Assembly: GCA_964651005.1 (NCBI GenBank)
Contig: CAZYVL010000001.1
Coordinates: 11,327-75,326, forward strand
Length of the DNA stretch: 64,000 bases
Source of the DNA: DATMFV01 sp964651005
GTDB taxonomy: Bacteria; Verrucomicrobiota; Verrucomicrobiia; Chthoniobacterales; Chthoniobacteraceae
Direction of reading: 5' to 3'
Positions 7,834 to 16,874 of the stretch are shown piece after piece (positions within the stretch are counted from its first letter, which is position 1; each line of letters opens with the position of its first letter). Under the pieces are notes generated by a model. The model worked only from the letters and a program-made list of their open reading frames with translations, did not search any database and was not told the origin of the DNA. Position numbers and translations under genes: made by a program.

Positions 7834-9966
7834 ATGAATGAATCCAGCGAAACAAATCTCCATTTTCTCGATTACTGGCGAGTTCTGAAGTATCGCTGGC
7901 CGTTCGTCCTGATCGCCTTTCTTCTGGTGACGGGGATCGCGGGCGTGACCTGCTATTTCATCCCCCGGCAGTATTACTCCGAGGTTCTGCTGGAGGTGAA
8001 ACCGGACAAGACCGGGATGCAGATCTTTGGCAATGAGGACGGTTTCAAGATGCCGACGGAAAGCCGGCTCGCCGCGACGCAGTTCCAGATCATCCAGAGC
8101 AAGGAGATCCTTTACCCCGTCATTGAGCGGCTCCGGCTCAACGAAAGCTGGGCCCCCCCGGGGCAGCGTTATCCGATGGAGGTGACGTACTGGCTTCTGC
8201 GGAAAAAAATGAACGAGTCCGATCAGGTCCGTGGCACGGACCTGCTCCATGTCGGCATCTACTCCACCGATGCGAAGGAGGCGGCCGACATCGCCAACGC
8301 CATCGCGAATATTTATACGGAACGCCGCCGCACCGACCAGCTTGAGCAGATCAAACAGGGCCTCGTGCAGTTGGAGGACGAGGTGCAGAAAAAGCGCCAG
8401 GATGTCGAGAAGGCGCAGGAAAAGATGCACCAGATCATGGTTGACGAAGAGATCGTCGATCTCAACCCGGAGTCGATGGACGCCGTGAACACGCCCGCGA
8501 ACTCCATCGTGGAGCTGGACGAGGCGAAGATCAACGAACACAAGGTTTTGATCGCGGAACTCCGCGCCCAGCTTGAACAGACGGAAAAGCTCAAGTCCGA
8601 GGAATTGATTACGGCGCTCGGCATCCTCCAGATCGAGGACTCCACGGTGGCCAAGGCGCTGCCGCTTTACCAGGACGCCGTGGTGGAGGAGGCGCGGATG
8701 CTCAATTCCGGCCTTGGCGAAAATCATCCCCGCGTGAAGGCGCTCCGGGCGCAGAAGGACGTGCTGGCCAACCAGTTGATGGAGCAGATCCAGGCCGTGC
8801 GGGGATCGCTCGCCACCCGGCTGCGGGTGGAGGAAACCACGCTGGAAGCGTTGACGAAGAAACTCGACGACAGCAAGCAGACCCTCAACAAGACCCGTCG
8901 CCAGAGCGCGAATTACGCCAACGCCAAGAGCAGTTATCTCCGCTCCAAGTCCATCTTCGAGGCGGCGGAAGGGCGTCTGGAAACCCAGCGGATGCAGATG
9001 GGCATGTCCGTTTACCCGGCCAAGATCTGGGCGAATGCCGAACCGGCTCTCGCCCCGGCCTGGCCCAACGTGTTCGCCTGCATGGGGTTTTCGATGTTCG
9101 GCGGTCTGATGACCGGGCTGCTCATCGCCTTCTTCCTCGAATACCTCGATACCAGCGTCAAAACCATCGAGGACGTTGAAAAGCTGCTCAACGTCTCGGT
9201 GCTGGGCGTCATTCCCAAAGGGATCTCCGCGCTCATCAAGAGCGGCGGCGACTCTCCCGATGCCGAGGCGTACCGCATTCTCCAGACCAATCTCGACCTC
9301 AACCGAAAAGACCCTAACGGCAACACCATTACCCTGGTTTCCGGTGGCGTGGGCGAAGGCAAATCGACCACGATCAACAACCTCGCCTACACGTATGCGC
9401 GGGCGGGCCACAAGGTGCTGGTGGTGGATGCCGACTTGCGCCGCTCCTCGCAGCATCTTTACTTCGGGGTGGAGAAAACCAACGGCCTCTCCGACATCTT
9501 GATGGGGCAGATCCGGGTCGAAGACGCCATCCGGCAGGGGCCGATTTCGAATCTCTGGTTCATCCCGAGCGGTGAACTCCAGGACAGCTCCCGGGGCATC
9601 CTCCATTCCCAGCAGATGGCCGACTTCATCAACGAGGTGAAGCCCCATTACGACCTGATCTTTTTCGATTCCCCGCCGATCCTGGGCCTGAGCGACGCCT
9701 CCGTGCTGACGAGCCTCGTGGATCTCACCCTGATGGTGGTCCAGTACCGTCGCTTCCCGCGTTCCATGCTCAAGCGGGTCAAGCAGTCGGTCATCCATTC
9801 CAAGGGCAACCTGATCGGGGCGGTCCTCAATAACGTGGACACGCAGCGGGATACCAACTACCAGTACTACACCCAGTACTACGACTACTACCGCCCGGGA
9901 TCCGGGAAGGAATCCCGGAAACCGAAGGCTCTCGAAGAGGCCGCTCCCCGGCCCGGCGATTACTGA
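7834..9966 (+). CDS. Polysaccharide co-polymerase / tyrosine autokinase (Wzc/GumC type)
   Basis: A 710-aa inner-membrane protein. The N-terminal Wzz-like domain follows TM1 (about 24-46), a long coiled coil spans about 145-375, TM2 lies near 410-435, and a cytoplasmic BY-kinase domain follows. Walker A is G-G-V-G-E-G-K-S-T (Lys510), Walker A' is V-L-V-V-D-A-D-L-R, and Walker B is L-I-F-F-D-S-P-P. The tail has seven tyrosines within 11 residues (676-686), the cluster autophosphorylated in this family to control chain length and export. The ATG at 7834 is preferred to the TTG at 7825. The SLBB export gene follows after 18 bp. Confidence 0.93.
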   Translation: MNESSETNLHFLDYWRVLKYRWPFVLIAFLLVTGIAGVTCYFIPRQYYSEVLLEVKPDKTGMQIFGNEDGFKMPTESRLAATQFQIIQSKEILYPVIERLRLNESWAPPGQRYPMEVTYWLLRKKMNESDQVRGTDLLHVGIYSTDAKEAADIANAIANIYTERRRTDQLEQIKQGLVQLEDEVQKKRQDVEKAQEKMHQIMVDEEIVDLNPESMDAVNTPANSIVELDEAKINEHKVLIAELRAQLEQTEKLKSEELITALGILQIEDSTVAKALPLYQDAVVEEARMLNSGLGENHPRVKALRAQKDVLANQLMEQIQAVRGSLATRLRVEETTLEALTKKLDDSKQTLNKTRRQSANYANAKSSYLRSKSIFEAAEGRLETQRMQMGMSVYPAKIWANAEPALAPAWPNVFACMGFSMFGGLMTGLLIAFFLEYLDTSVKTIEDVEKLLNVSVLGVIPKGISALIKSGGDSPDAEAYRILQTNLDLNRKDPNGNTITLVSGGVGEGKSTTINNLAYTYARAGHKVLVVDADLRRSSQHLYFGVEKTNGLSDILMGQIRVEDAIRQGPISNLWFIPSGELQDSSRGILHSQQMADFINEVKPHYDLIFFDSPPILGLSDASVLTSLVDLTLMVVQYRRFPRSMLKRVKQSVIHSKGNLIGAVLNNVDTQRDTNYQYYTQYYDYYRPGSGKESRKPKALEEAAPRPGDY

Positions 9967-9984
9967 TCCCACCGACTCACCACG

Positions 9985-10545
9985 ATGAAACACCGTTTTG
10001 CAGTTTTAGCCCTCCTGCTCCTTTTGGGGCTCGGCTTCACCCCGGCGCTTTTTGCCCAAAGCGCGCTGCGGGTGGGCGACGATATCGAAATCCGGCTCGC
10101 CGGAGTCCCCCCGGAGGAGGTCGGCCAGTTTTCGGCTCCCTACACCGTGGATGAGGATGGGATGGTGAACATCCCGTATATCGGGCCGATGAAAGCCGCC
10201 GGGCTGCAAGCCAGCCAGTTGCAGGTCAACATCGAGAAAAAGCTCCGCAGCGACAAGATCTATACCCACCCGACCGTCGTGGTCATCATCGGCAACAACA
10301 CGCGGTTCGTAAACGTCCGCGGGGCGGTTCGTAACCCGATGCGCGTCTCCTACACCCCGGACTTGACCTTTATTTCGGCGATCAACGCCGCAGGCGGTCC
10401 TAGCGAGTTCGCAGGCAAAAAGGCCCGCCTCTCCCGGGGAGGAAAGTTGACGATCATCGACATGAGGGCCATTGCGGAAGATCCCACGAAGGATTTTCCG
10501 GTGAAGCCGGGGGACCAGATCGAGGTGCTGACGAGCTGGTTCTAG
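9985..10545 (+). CDS. Polysaccharide export protein with SLBB domain
   Basis: A 186-aa secreted protein. The signal peptide (residues 1-24, ending A-L-F-A-Q) is not a lipoprotein type. A Poly_export/SLBB-like region follows, with L-R-V-G-D-D-I-E-I-R and D-E-D-G-M-V-N-I-P-Y-I-G, then one SLBB repeat (R-F-V-N-V-R-G-A-V-R-N-P) and the closing V-K-P-G-D-Q-I-E-V-L. It is far shorter than Wza (about 380 aa) and lacks the C-terminal helix that forms the outer-membrane pore. The barrel encoded at 6053 may supply that function. Last gene of the three-gene secretion module. Confidence 0.88.
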   Translation: MKHRFAVLALLLLLGLGFTPALFAQSALRVGDDIEIRLAGVPPEEVGQFSAPYTVDEDGMVNIPYIGPMKAAGLQASQLQVNIEKKLRSDKIYTHPTVVVIIGNNTRFVNVRGAVRNPMRVSYTPDLTFISAINAAGGPSEFAGKKARLSRGGKLTIIDMRAIAEDPTKDFPVKPGDQIEVLTSWF

Positions 10546-10721
10546 GCAACGCCGGATTTGACCTCAAAAGGGTTTAAGCGGCCAGGCGGCTGCGGCGGTC
10601 ACGGTGCTTTTCGCCCGCCCGGATCGACGGATTGGGCCTCGCCGGAAACTCCGGTTTGCCCGGGAATCTTGCCTCTATCCATTTTCCCGATTTGCGGATT
10701 TGATGAAGGGGAGCCGGGGGA

Positions 10722-10763
10722 CCGGGGACCAAGGGCCGGGGACCAAGGGCCGGGGACGAAGGA
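10722..10763 (+). repeat. 14-bp tandem repeat
   Basis: The unit ccggggaccaaggg occurs twice perfectly and a third time with changes at its end, in the spacer after the export gene. It belongs to a 630-bp gene-free stretch that also holds the gap and two other short repeats. Confidence 0.8.
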
Positions 10764-10858
10764 GGGAACGCACGGCGAAAGGCCGCCCGGGTTTGCCCTG
10801 GCACGCGAATTGTTCCTGAAACATTCGAGTTGCGGGTCGTATTGTGGAGATACGGCTA

Positions 10859-11068
10859 CTCTGCTTGAATGGCTGCGTATCGACCCCGGCACAACCCCGG
10901 CACAACCCCGGCANNNNNNNNNNNNNNNNNNNNNNNNNNNNNNNNNNNNNNNNNNNNNNNNNNNNNNNNNNNNNNNNNNNNNNNNNNNNNNNNNNNNNNN
11001 NNNNNNNNNNNNNCTCTGCTTGAATGGCTGCGTATCGACCCCGGCACAACCCCGGCACAACCCCGGCA
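10859..11068 (+). repeat. 55-bp perfect direct repeat flanking the second gap
   Basis: Bases 10859-10913 and 11014-11068 are identical over 55 bp, with the 100-N gap between them. Each copy ends in an 11-bp tandem unit (cacaaccccgg). This is either the same sequence present at both contig ends, or two copies of a longer minisatellite that blocked assembly. No gene is seen from 10546 to 11178. Confidence 0.85.
10914..11013. other. Assembly gap of 100 N
   Basis: Exactly 100 N between two identical 55-bp ends, so the real distance is unknown and could be zero or negative. Confidence 0.95.
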
Positions 11069-11073
11069 TTCGC

Positions 11074-11100
11074 AAACCTTTGTAAACCTTTGTAAACCTT
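11074..11100 (+). repeat. 10-bp tandem repeat
   Basis: The unit aaacctttgt occurs twice in full and a third time as a 7-base partial copy, just after the 55-bp repeat. Confidence 0.75.
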
Positions 11101-11178
11101 CCGGGATTCCCGGATTGAAATCCGCCGTTCCCTGGCTCAAAAGCGTTCCAGTCTTCCGCATTCTCCGAATCCGTCGTC

Positions 11179-11526
11179 ATGGTCCACCACATTGTGCTCT
11201 GCAAGCTCCGGCCCGAGGTTTCTCCCGAGCGCGTGGAAGAGATCATGCGCCTGACTCGTACGAGCTTGCTGAAGATCGACAAGGCGCTGGCGGTGCGATG
11301 CGGAAGAAATCTCTCCCCGGAGAACCCGTGGGGCTTCTTCGTGTCGGTCGAGGTGGAGTCGATGCAGAAACTGGCCGCCTGTCAGGAGGACGCGCGTTAC
11401 ATCAAGTATCTGGAGGAGGTGCTCAAGCCGAGCACGCTGGAGCGGACGATTCTCAATTATGAATCCGATCCCGCGCCGCCCCGGTTTCAGGCGTCCTCAT
11501 CCTCCTCCCGCTTCAGGTATTCCTGA
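11179..11526 (+). CDS. Dabb (stress-responsive alpha/beta-barrel) domain protein
   Basis: A 115-aa protein beginning M-V-H-H-I-V-L-C-K-L, the usual first strand of the dimeric ferredoxin-like Dabb fold. A later segment, Y-I-K-Y-L-E-E-V-L-K-P, matches the end of the family. The biochemical role of most Dabb proteins is not known. The last roughly 14 residues (Ser/Arg-rich) lie over the 3' end of the convergent aminotransferase gene (40-bp overlap) and are outside the domain. Confidence 0.8.
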   Translation: MVHHIVLCKLRPEVSPERVEEIMRLTRTSLLKIDKALAVRCGRNLSPENPWGFFVSVEVESMQKLAACQEDARYIKYLEEVLKPSTLERTILNYESDPAPPRFQASSSSSRFRYS

Positions 11527-12794
11527 AGCCGCCCGGCGGTGAAGGCGATCTCCTCGTCGGAGATGGCGAAAGGGGGAGTCAACGCGAGGACATCGCCCCG
11601 GGGGCCGCTCTGGAGCAGGATCAACCCGTCGCGTAGCGCCCGCTTGACGAGCCGGTTCACCGCGTCGCCCGTCAGGTGCAGATCCATCCCGATCAGCAGG
11701 CCCGCTCCGCGGATCTCTTTGATGCGCGGCGCCCCGATCCCTTCCAACGCCTCGCGCACCCGCGCCCCGCGCTCCCGCACGCCTGCCGCCGTCCCCGGCT
11801 TTTCGTGCTCGCGCAGCGAGGCGAGAGCCATCGCACACCCGAGCGGGCTGCCCAGGAACGTGCTCGTGTGCAGCGCCTCGCCGTCGGAGAGCGGCCAGGC
11901 GTCCATCACCTCCGCCCGGCCGACGCAGGCGGAGAGCGGGAAGCCGGAGGTGAGCGCCTTGCCGAGACAGAGGAGATCGGGCGTCACCCCCGCGTGCTCA
12001 CAGGCAAAGAGCGCCCCCGTTCGGTTGAAGCCGGTATAAATCTCATCGAGAATCAGCAAAAGCCCGTGCCGGTCGCACGCGGCACGCAGCAGCGAAAGGA
12101 ACCCGGGGGGCGGCACCCGTTCCCCGCCGCGCCCCTGGATCGGCTCCACGAGGATCGCGCCGATCTCCTTGTCCCGGAGGGTTGTCTCGATCTCCGCTTC
12201 CAGCGTTTCCAAGGCGGTTGCGTCCCCTTGCGGAAACGGGAGCATGGCACCGAAGCGCGCCAGTTGCGCCCGGAATGGCTCGCGAAAGTACGGCAGCCCC
12301 CCGACTTCCAGCGCGCCGTACCCCAGCCCGTGGTAGCCCCCTTCGAAAGCGAGGATGCCCGGCTTGCCGGTGTGCAGGAGCGCGGTCTTGAGCGCGGCTT
12401 CCACCGCCTCGAACCCGGAGTTACCCAGGATCGTCTTCCCCGTGCCCGCTCCCCACCGCTCGAAGGTCACGGCGCTCAGGCGCGCGCAGAGTTCCGCCTT
12501 CGCGAGCGCCGGGTGAACATCGCCCATCGCGTGAAGCAGTTCGCCGGATTGCCGGGCGAGCGCCTCGCGGACGGCCCGGTTCGTATGGCCCAGCCCGGCC
12601 ACGCCGAAGGCGGAGGTCCAGTCGAGATAGCGGTTCCCGTCGGCGTCCCAGACGTTGGTTCCCTCGGCGCGCACCCAGAAAACGGGGGATTCCGCGTCGA
12701 GGCAGGTCACATTGCGCGACTCGAATCGGCGCAACGTCGCCGCCGCGTCGCGGGAACGCGGGCCGGGGATGGGGGTGCGGATCTCGGGCAGCAT
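11487..12794 (-). CDS. Class III PLP-dependent aminotransferase
   Basis: A 435-aa fold-type I aminotransferase of the ornithine/GABA group. Visible are W-D-A-D-G-N-R-Y-L-D, the cofactor-binding G-N-S-G-F-E-A-V-E-A-A-L-K, I-L-D-E-I-Y-T-G-F-N-R-T-G with the pyridine-contacting Asp, and the Schiff-base lysine Lys279 in C-L-G-K-A-L. The amino donor cannot be told from sequence; 4-aminobutyrate-like or a related substrate is possible. It is followed after about 55 bp by nothing co-directional except glgA upstream, so an operon link is weak. Confidence 0.85.
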   Translation of the reverse strand: MLPEIRTPIPGPRSRDAAATLRRFESRNVTCLDAESPVFWVRAEGTNVWDADGNRYLDWTSAFGVAGLGHTNRAVREALARQSGELLHAMGDVHPALAKAELCARLSAVTFERWGAGTGKTILGNSGFEAVEAALKTALLHTGKPGILAFEGGYHGLGYGALEVGGLPYFREPFRAQLARFGAMLPFPQGDATALETLEAEIETTLRDKEIGAILVEPIQGRGGERVPPPGFLSLLRAACDRHGLLLILDEIYTGFNRTGALFACEHAGVTPDLLCLGKALTSGFPLSACVGRAEVMDAWPLSDGEALHTSTFLGSPLGCAMALASLREHEKPGTAAGVRERGARVREALEGIGAPRIKEIRGAGLLIGMDLHLTGDAVNRLVKRALRDGLILLQSGPRGDVLALTPPFAISDEEIAFTAGRLQEYLKREEDEDA

Positions 12795-12849
12795 GGAGAT
12801 GGTGGCGGTCTCCGGGAAACGGGCCGGGAGGGCCGTCCGGGCGTTTGGA

Positions 12850-14319
12850 TCAGTAGCGGCTGGAGGCGAGCGCGGCTCCCGCGACGCGCTCGTAGACCTG
12901 CTCGTAGCGTTGCGCGGCGACCGACCAGGAAAAATCCGCCGCCATCGCGCGCCGCATCAGCGCGGTCCACGCTTCGCGGTCGGCAAAGAGTTTCCGGGCG
13001 CGCCCGATGGCGTCCCAAAACGCCTCCGGGCTTTCCCGGTAAAAGACGAAGCCGTTGCCCTCCCCGCCCGAGGCGGGATCGTCGTCGCGGACGATCTGGT
13101 GCAGCCCGCCGCACGCGCGCACCACCGGCACGGCCCCGTACCGGAGCGCGTACATCGCCGTGAGGCCGCACGGCTCGAACCGCGAGGGGATGAGCATCAC
13201 ATCCGCCCCGGCGTCGATGCGGTGTGCCAGCGCGTCGTCGAACGCCTGCCGGAAGGCGAACCGGCCCGGGTGCCGCCGCGCCGCCAGGAGCAGCTCGCGT
13301 TCGAAGCGGCTCTCCCCTTCGCCGAGCACCACGAGGCGCACATCGTCGGCCAGCAGCCGGTCGAGCAGCGGCGCGAGGAGGTCGATCCCCTTCTGCTCCG
13401 CGAGCCGACTCACCATCGCGAAGACCGGCCCGCGCGGGTTGGGGCGGAGATCGAGCTCGGCCAGCAGCGCATCGCGGCAGGCGCGTTTGCCCGCGAGGCG
13501 TTCCGGGGAGCTTGCCCAGTAGCGCGCGGCGATCGCCTTGTCTTTGGCCGGGTCCCAGAGCGTGTAGTCGGCTCCGTTGAGGATGCCGGTGATCTTCCCC
13601 GCCTGCGCGCGCAGCACGCCGTCGAGCCCGCAGCCGAACTCCGGGGTCTGGATGTCGCGCGCGTAGCGTTCGCTCACGGTGGTCACCGCGTCGGCGTAGA
13701 GAATCCCCCCTTTGAGAAAGTTGACCTGCCCGTGAAACTCCAGCCCCTGCTCGCTGAAGTAGGAGCCGGGCAGGTTCGTCAGGCCGAAGTCGATCCCCCA
13801 GAAGCTCCCCTGGTAGGCGAGGTTGTGGATCGTCAGCACCGTCCCGAACGGCAGCCCGCGCTCCCGCACGAAAACGGGGATGAGCGCCGTCTGCCAGTCG
13901 TTGGCGTGCAGGACATCCGGGGCCGGATCGATATGGCAGGCCAGCTCCACGACCGCGCGCGAGAAGGCGATGAAGCGTTCGGCATTATCGTCGTAGCTGC
14001 GCCCCTCCTCGGAGCCGTAAATTCCCGTGCGGTCGAAGTATTCATCCCGGCGGACAAAGAAGACCTGCACGCCGTTGGGCGCGGTGCATTCGAAGACTTC
14101 CGCCTCCATCCGCTTGCTGCCGACGCGCAGCGTCACCTCCACCCCGGTGTTGCGCAGCGAGAGCGCCGGGTTCTCGCGGATGCTCCGGTAGAGCGGCAGG
14201 ACCACGCTCACCTCGTGCCCGCGCCGCTGGAGTTCTGCGGGGAGTGCCTCCAGCACGTCGCCGAGGCCGCCGGTGCGCGCCAGGGGCGCCATTTCTGTGC
14301 CTGCCATCAGAATCTTCAT
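12850..14319 (-). CDS. glgA: Glycogen synthase (ADP-glucose type, GT5)
   Basis: Extends alpha-1,4-glucan chains from ADP-glucose in the cytoplasm. The ATG at 14319 gives M-K-I-L-M-A-G-T-E and a 489-aa protein of normal length; the upstream ATG at 14502 would add 61 atypical residues. The N-terminal nucleotide-sugar loop is R-T-G-G-L-G-D-V: position 15, lysine in the well-studied E. coli enzyme, is arginine here. The C-terminal domain has S-R-F-E-P-C-G-L-T-A-M-Y-A-L-R-Y-G, the family active-site segment, and R-A-C-G-G-L. No other glycogen gene is adjacent. Confidence 0.92.
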   Translation of the reverse strand: MKILMAGTEMAPLARTGGLGDVLEALPAELQRRGHEVSVVLPLYRSIRENPALSLRNTGVEVTLRVGSKRMEAEVFECTAPNGVQVFFVRRDEYFDRTGIYGSEEGRSYDDNAERFIAFSRAVVELACHIDPAPDVLHANDWQTALIPVFVRERGLPFGTVLTIHNLAYQGSFWGIDFGLTNLPGSYFSEQGLEFHGQVNFLKGGILYADAVTTVSERYARDIQTPEFGCGLDGVLRAQAGKITGILNGADYTLWDPAKDKAIAARYWASSPERLAGKRACRDALLAELDLRPNPRGPVFAMVSRLAEQKGIDLLAPLLDRLLADDVRLVVLGEGESRFERELLLAARRHPGRFAFRQAFDDALAHRIDAGADVMLIPSRFEPCGLTAMYALRYGAVPVVRACGGLHQIVRDDDPASGGEGNGFVFYRESPEAFWDAIGRARKLFADREAWTALMRRAMAADFSWSVAAQRYEQVYERVAGAALASSRY

Positions 14320-14500
14320 GCCGGTTTTTATAGCAGCGGTGAACCGTCTGGCGACAGCGGAATCGCGTCCGGGAGGGAGCCCGCGCGGGGGCTGATGAAG
14401 ACTGGGTTGCGAACCGGTTGCGGAACGGGCGCGCGTGGGGAAAAGTCTCTTGCGTTGGGCCATGCCACTGCCTACAGTCGCAGTCCTTTCGACAGGAATC

Positions 14501-14971
14501 ATGACGTTGGGGCATCTATTATCCGTTGATCAGATCATTCCAGAGATGAAGGCGACCGAGCGTTGGTCCGCCATTGTGGAACTGGTGGATCTCCTCGTCC
14601 GGCTCGACAAGATCAACCCCGCCGACCGGGATGTGGTGCTCGCCGCGCTGCGTGCGCGCGAGGAGACGATGAGCACCGGGATCGGCTTCGGCATCGCCAT
14701 TCCGCACGCCTCCTCGGATCGCGTTCCGGAGGTTGTCGCCGCTTTCGGGCGTTCGGAGGCGGGCATCGAGTTCGACTCGCTGGACAATCTCCCCGTCAAG
14801 TTCATCGTCCTTTTCATCGTTCCCAAGGACCAGTTTCAAACCCATCTCCGCACCCTGGCCGCCATCGCCAAGTTTCTCAACGACCGCACGGTGCGCGAAC
14901 GGTTGGCCACCGCCCCGGACGCTCCCGAAATCCTGAGCATCTTCGAAGCCTCGCCCTCGGCGCGCGCCTGA
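14501..14971 (+). CDS. PTS EIIA (PtsN/EIIA-Ntr-like) protein
   Basis: A 156-aa mannitol/fructose-type EIIA domain. The phospho-accepting histidine is His69 in G-I-A-I-P-H-A, followed by V-L-F-I-V-P-K-D-Q-F-Q-T-H-L-R-T-L-A. Standing alone without EIIB or EIIC, it is more likely a regulatory phosphoprotein like PtsN than a sugar importer. The ATG at 14501 is preferred to the TTG-type extension from 14435. It is divergent from glgA, with 181 bp between, and 124 bp ahead of argS. Confidence 0.85.
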   Translation: MTLGHLLSVDQIIPEMKATERWSAIVELVDLLVRLDKINPADRDVVLAALRAREETMSTGIGFGIAIPHASSDRVPEVVAAFGRSEAGIEFDSLDNLPVKFIVLFIVPKDQFQTHLRTLAAIAKFLNDRTVRERLATAPDAPEILSIFEASPSARA

Positions 14972-15095
14972 GCGAAGACCGCCGCTTTTCTCTCCCCGGC
15001 GAACCGCCGGATCGTGCTCCGAAGACGTTGAAGACGTTGAAAAAGAACGGCTGCGGGGCGCTTTGGGAACGCTTGGGAACGCTTTTCTTTTTTTC

Positions 15096-16796
15096 ATGAC
15101 GATCCAGACTCTCCTCCAATCCCGCCTGCGCGCGGCCGTACCGCCCGGGGCCGCCGCCGAGATCGCCTCCACGGCGGACGCGCGTTTTGGCGATTACCAG
15201 ACCAACGCCGCCATGCTGCTGGCTAAGGCGCAACGGGCTAACCCGCGCCAGATCGCCGCCGAGATCATCGGGCGGCTGCGCGTGGAAGATCTTTGCGAGC
15301 CGCCGGAGATCGCCGGGGCCGGGTTCATCAACTTCCGGCTGCGGCCCGCGTTCGTGGAGCGCCATCTCCGGGCGTTGATGGAGGGCGACCGGCTTGGCGT
15401 GCCGCTCGCGGAGGCCGGGGCGAAAAAGACGATCCTTCTCGATTTCAGCTCGCCCAACGTCGCCAAGCCGATGCATGTCGGCCACATCCGGAGCACCATC
15501 CTGGGCGACACGCTCGCGCGGATCGCCCGGTTCCTGGGGCATGCCGTCATCACCGACAACCATGTCGGCGACTGGGGCACGCAGTTTGGCAAGGTGATCT
15601 ACGGGTGGAAACACTTCCGCGACGACAAGGCGCTCGCCGCCGATCCGATCCGGGAGTTGGTCCGCCTCTACAAGGAGGCGAACGCGCGGGCGGAGAGCGA
15701 CCCCGCCGTGCTCGCCGCCTGTCGCGAGGAGCTGGTGAAGCTCCAGGGGGGCGACCCGGAAAACCTTGGAATCTGGAAGGAGGCGGTTCGCCTTTCGTGG
15801 AAGGAGTTCGAGGCGATGTACGGGCTGCTCGACATCCGCTTTGACGAACACCTGGGCGAGAGCTTTTACAACGAGCGGCTTGCGCCGCTGGTGGAGGAAC
15901 TGCTGGCCGACGGCACGGCGGAGATCAGCGAAGGGGCGGTCTGTGTCTTCTTCCGTGACAACCCGGCGCTCGCCGACAAACCGTGCCTCATCCGCAAGAG
16001 CGACGGCGGGTTCCTCTACGCGACGACCGATCTCGCCACGCTCGACTACCGGGTGGAGCGGTGGCGGCCCGATGCGATCTGGTACGTCGTCGGCGCGCCG
16101 CAGGCGCTGCATTTCGAGCAGATCTTTTCCGTGGCGCGCAAGCGGGGCATCCGCTGCGAACTCCGGCATGTCGCCTTCGGCAGCATCCTCGGCGAAGACC
16201 GCAAGCTGATGAAAACGCGCTCCGGCGAGAACGTGCAACTGCGCGACGTGCTGGAGGAGGCGCGGCAGCGCGCGCTGCGGATCGTGGAGGAGAAGAACCC
16301 CGGCCTGACGCCCGACGAAAAGGCGAACATCGCCCGGATGATCGGGATCGGCGCGGTCAAGTACGCGGAGCTTTCGCAGTTCCGGATGACCGACTACGTG
16401 TTCTCCTGGGAGAAAATGCTCTCCTTCCAGGGGAACACCGCCCCGTACTTGCAAAACGCCTACGTCCGCATCCGCTCGATCTTCCGCAAGCTGGAGACGG
16501 CGTTCGTGCTCCCGGAGTCGCTCTCCCTGGCTGACCCGGCGGAATGGACGCTTGCCAAAAAGCTCTTCCAGTTCGGCGAGGTGCTCCCGCAGACGCTGGA
16601 GGATTTCCGCCCCAACCTCCTGGCCAACTATCTGTACGAGCTGGCCAACCTCTTCCACGGTTTTTACGAGGCGTGTCCGGTGCTCCGGAGCGAGGGGGCG
16701 ACACGCGACTCGCGGCTCGCGCTCTGCGACCTGAGCGCGCGCGTGCTCCGGCAGGGGCTTGGCCTGCTCGGCATCGCGACGCCGGAGAAGATGTGA
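15096..16796 (+). CDS. argS: Arginine-tRNA ligase
   Basis: Class I aminoacyl-tRNA synthetase, 566 aa from the ATG at 15096. The HIGH-like motif is in F-S-S-P-N-V-A-K-P-M-H-V-G-H-I-R-S-T, and the tRNA-binding DALR anticodon domain forms the C-terminus, with Y-L-Q-N-A-Y-V-R-I-R-S. The KMSKS region is the degenerate form usual for ArgRS (K-L-M-K-T-R-S-G). The N-terminal Add-1 domain is present. Upstream, a doubled gaagacgtt motif precedes a T-rich run before the start. Confidence 0.96.
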   Translation: MTIQTLLQSRLRAAVPPGAAAEIASTADARFGDYQTNAAMLLAKAQRANPRQIAAEIIGRLRVEDLCEPPEIAGAGFINFRLRPAFVERHLRALMEGDRLGVPLAEAGAKKTILLDFSSPNVAKPMHVGHIRSTILGDTLARIARFLGHAVITDNHVGDWGTQFGKVIYGWKHFRDDKALAADPIRELVRLYKEANARAESDPAVLAACREELVKLQGGDPENLGIWKEAVRLSWKEFEAMYGLLDIRFDEHLGESFYNERLAPLVEELLADGTAEISEGAVCVFFRDNPALADKPCLIRKSDGGFLYATTDLATLDYRVERWRPDAIWYVVGAPQALHFEQIFSVARKRGIRCELRHVAFGSILGEDRKLMKTRSGENVQLRDVLEEARQRALRIVEEKNPGLTPDEKANIARMIGIGAVKYAELSQFRMTDYVFSWEKMLSFQGNTAPYLQNAYVRIRSIFRKLETAFVLPESLSLADPAEWTLAKKLFQFGEVLPQTLEDFRPNLLANYLYELANLFHGFYEACPVLRSEGATRDSRLALCDLSARVLRQGLGLLGIATPEKM

Positions 16797-16874
16797 TCTG
16801 CCCCCCCGCCTCCCGCTCAAGTGGAAGCGGGGGCGTTGACGCGGCGCAATACGCCCGTTACCAAGGAGACACCC

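Noticed and set aside
7618..9993. 791-codon minus-strand frame
   Set aside because: Antisense to the tyrosine autokinase, whose domains are clear; shadow frame.
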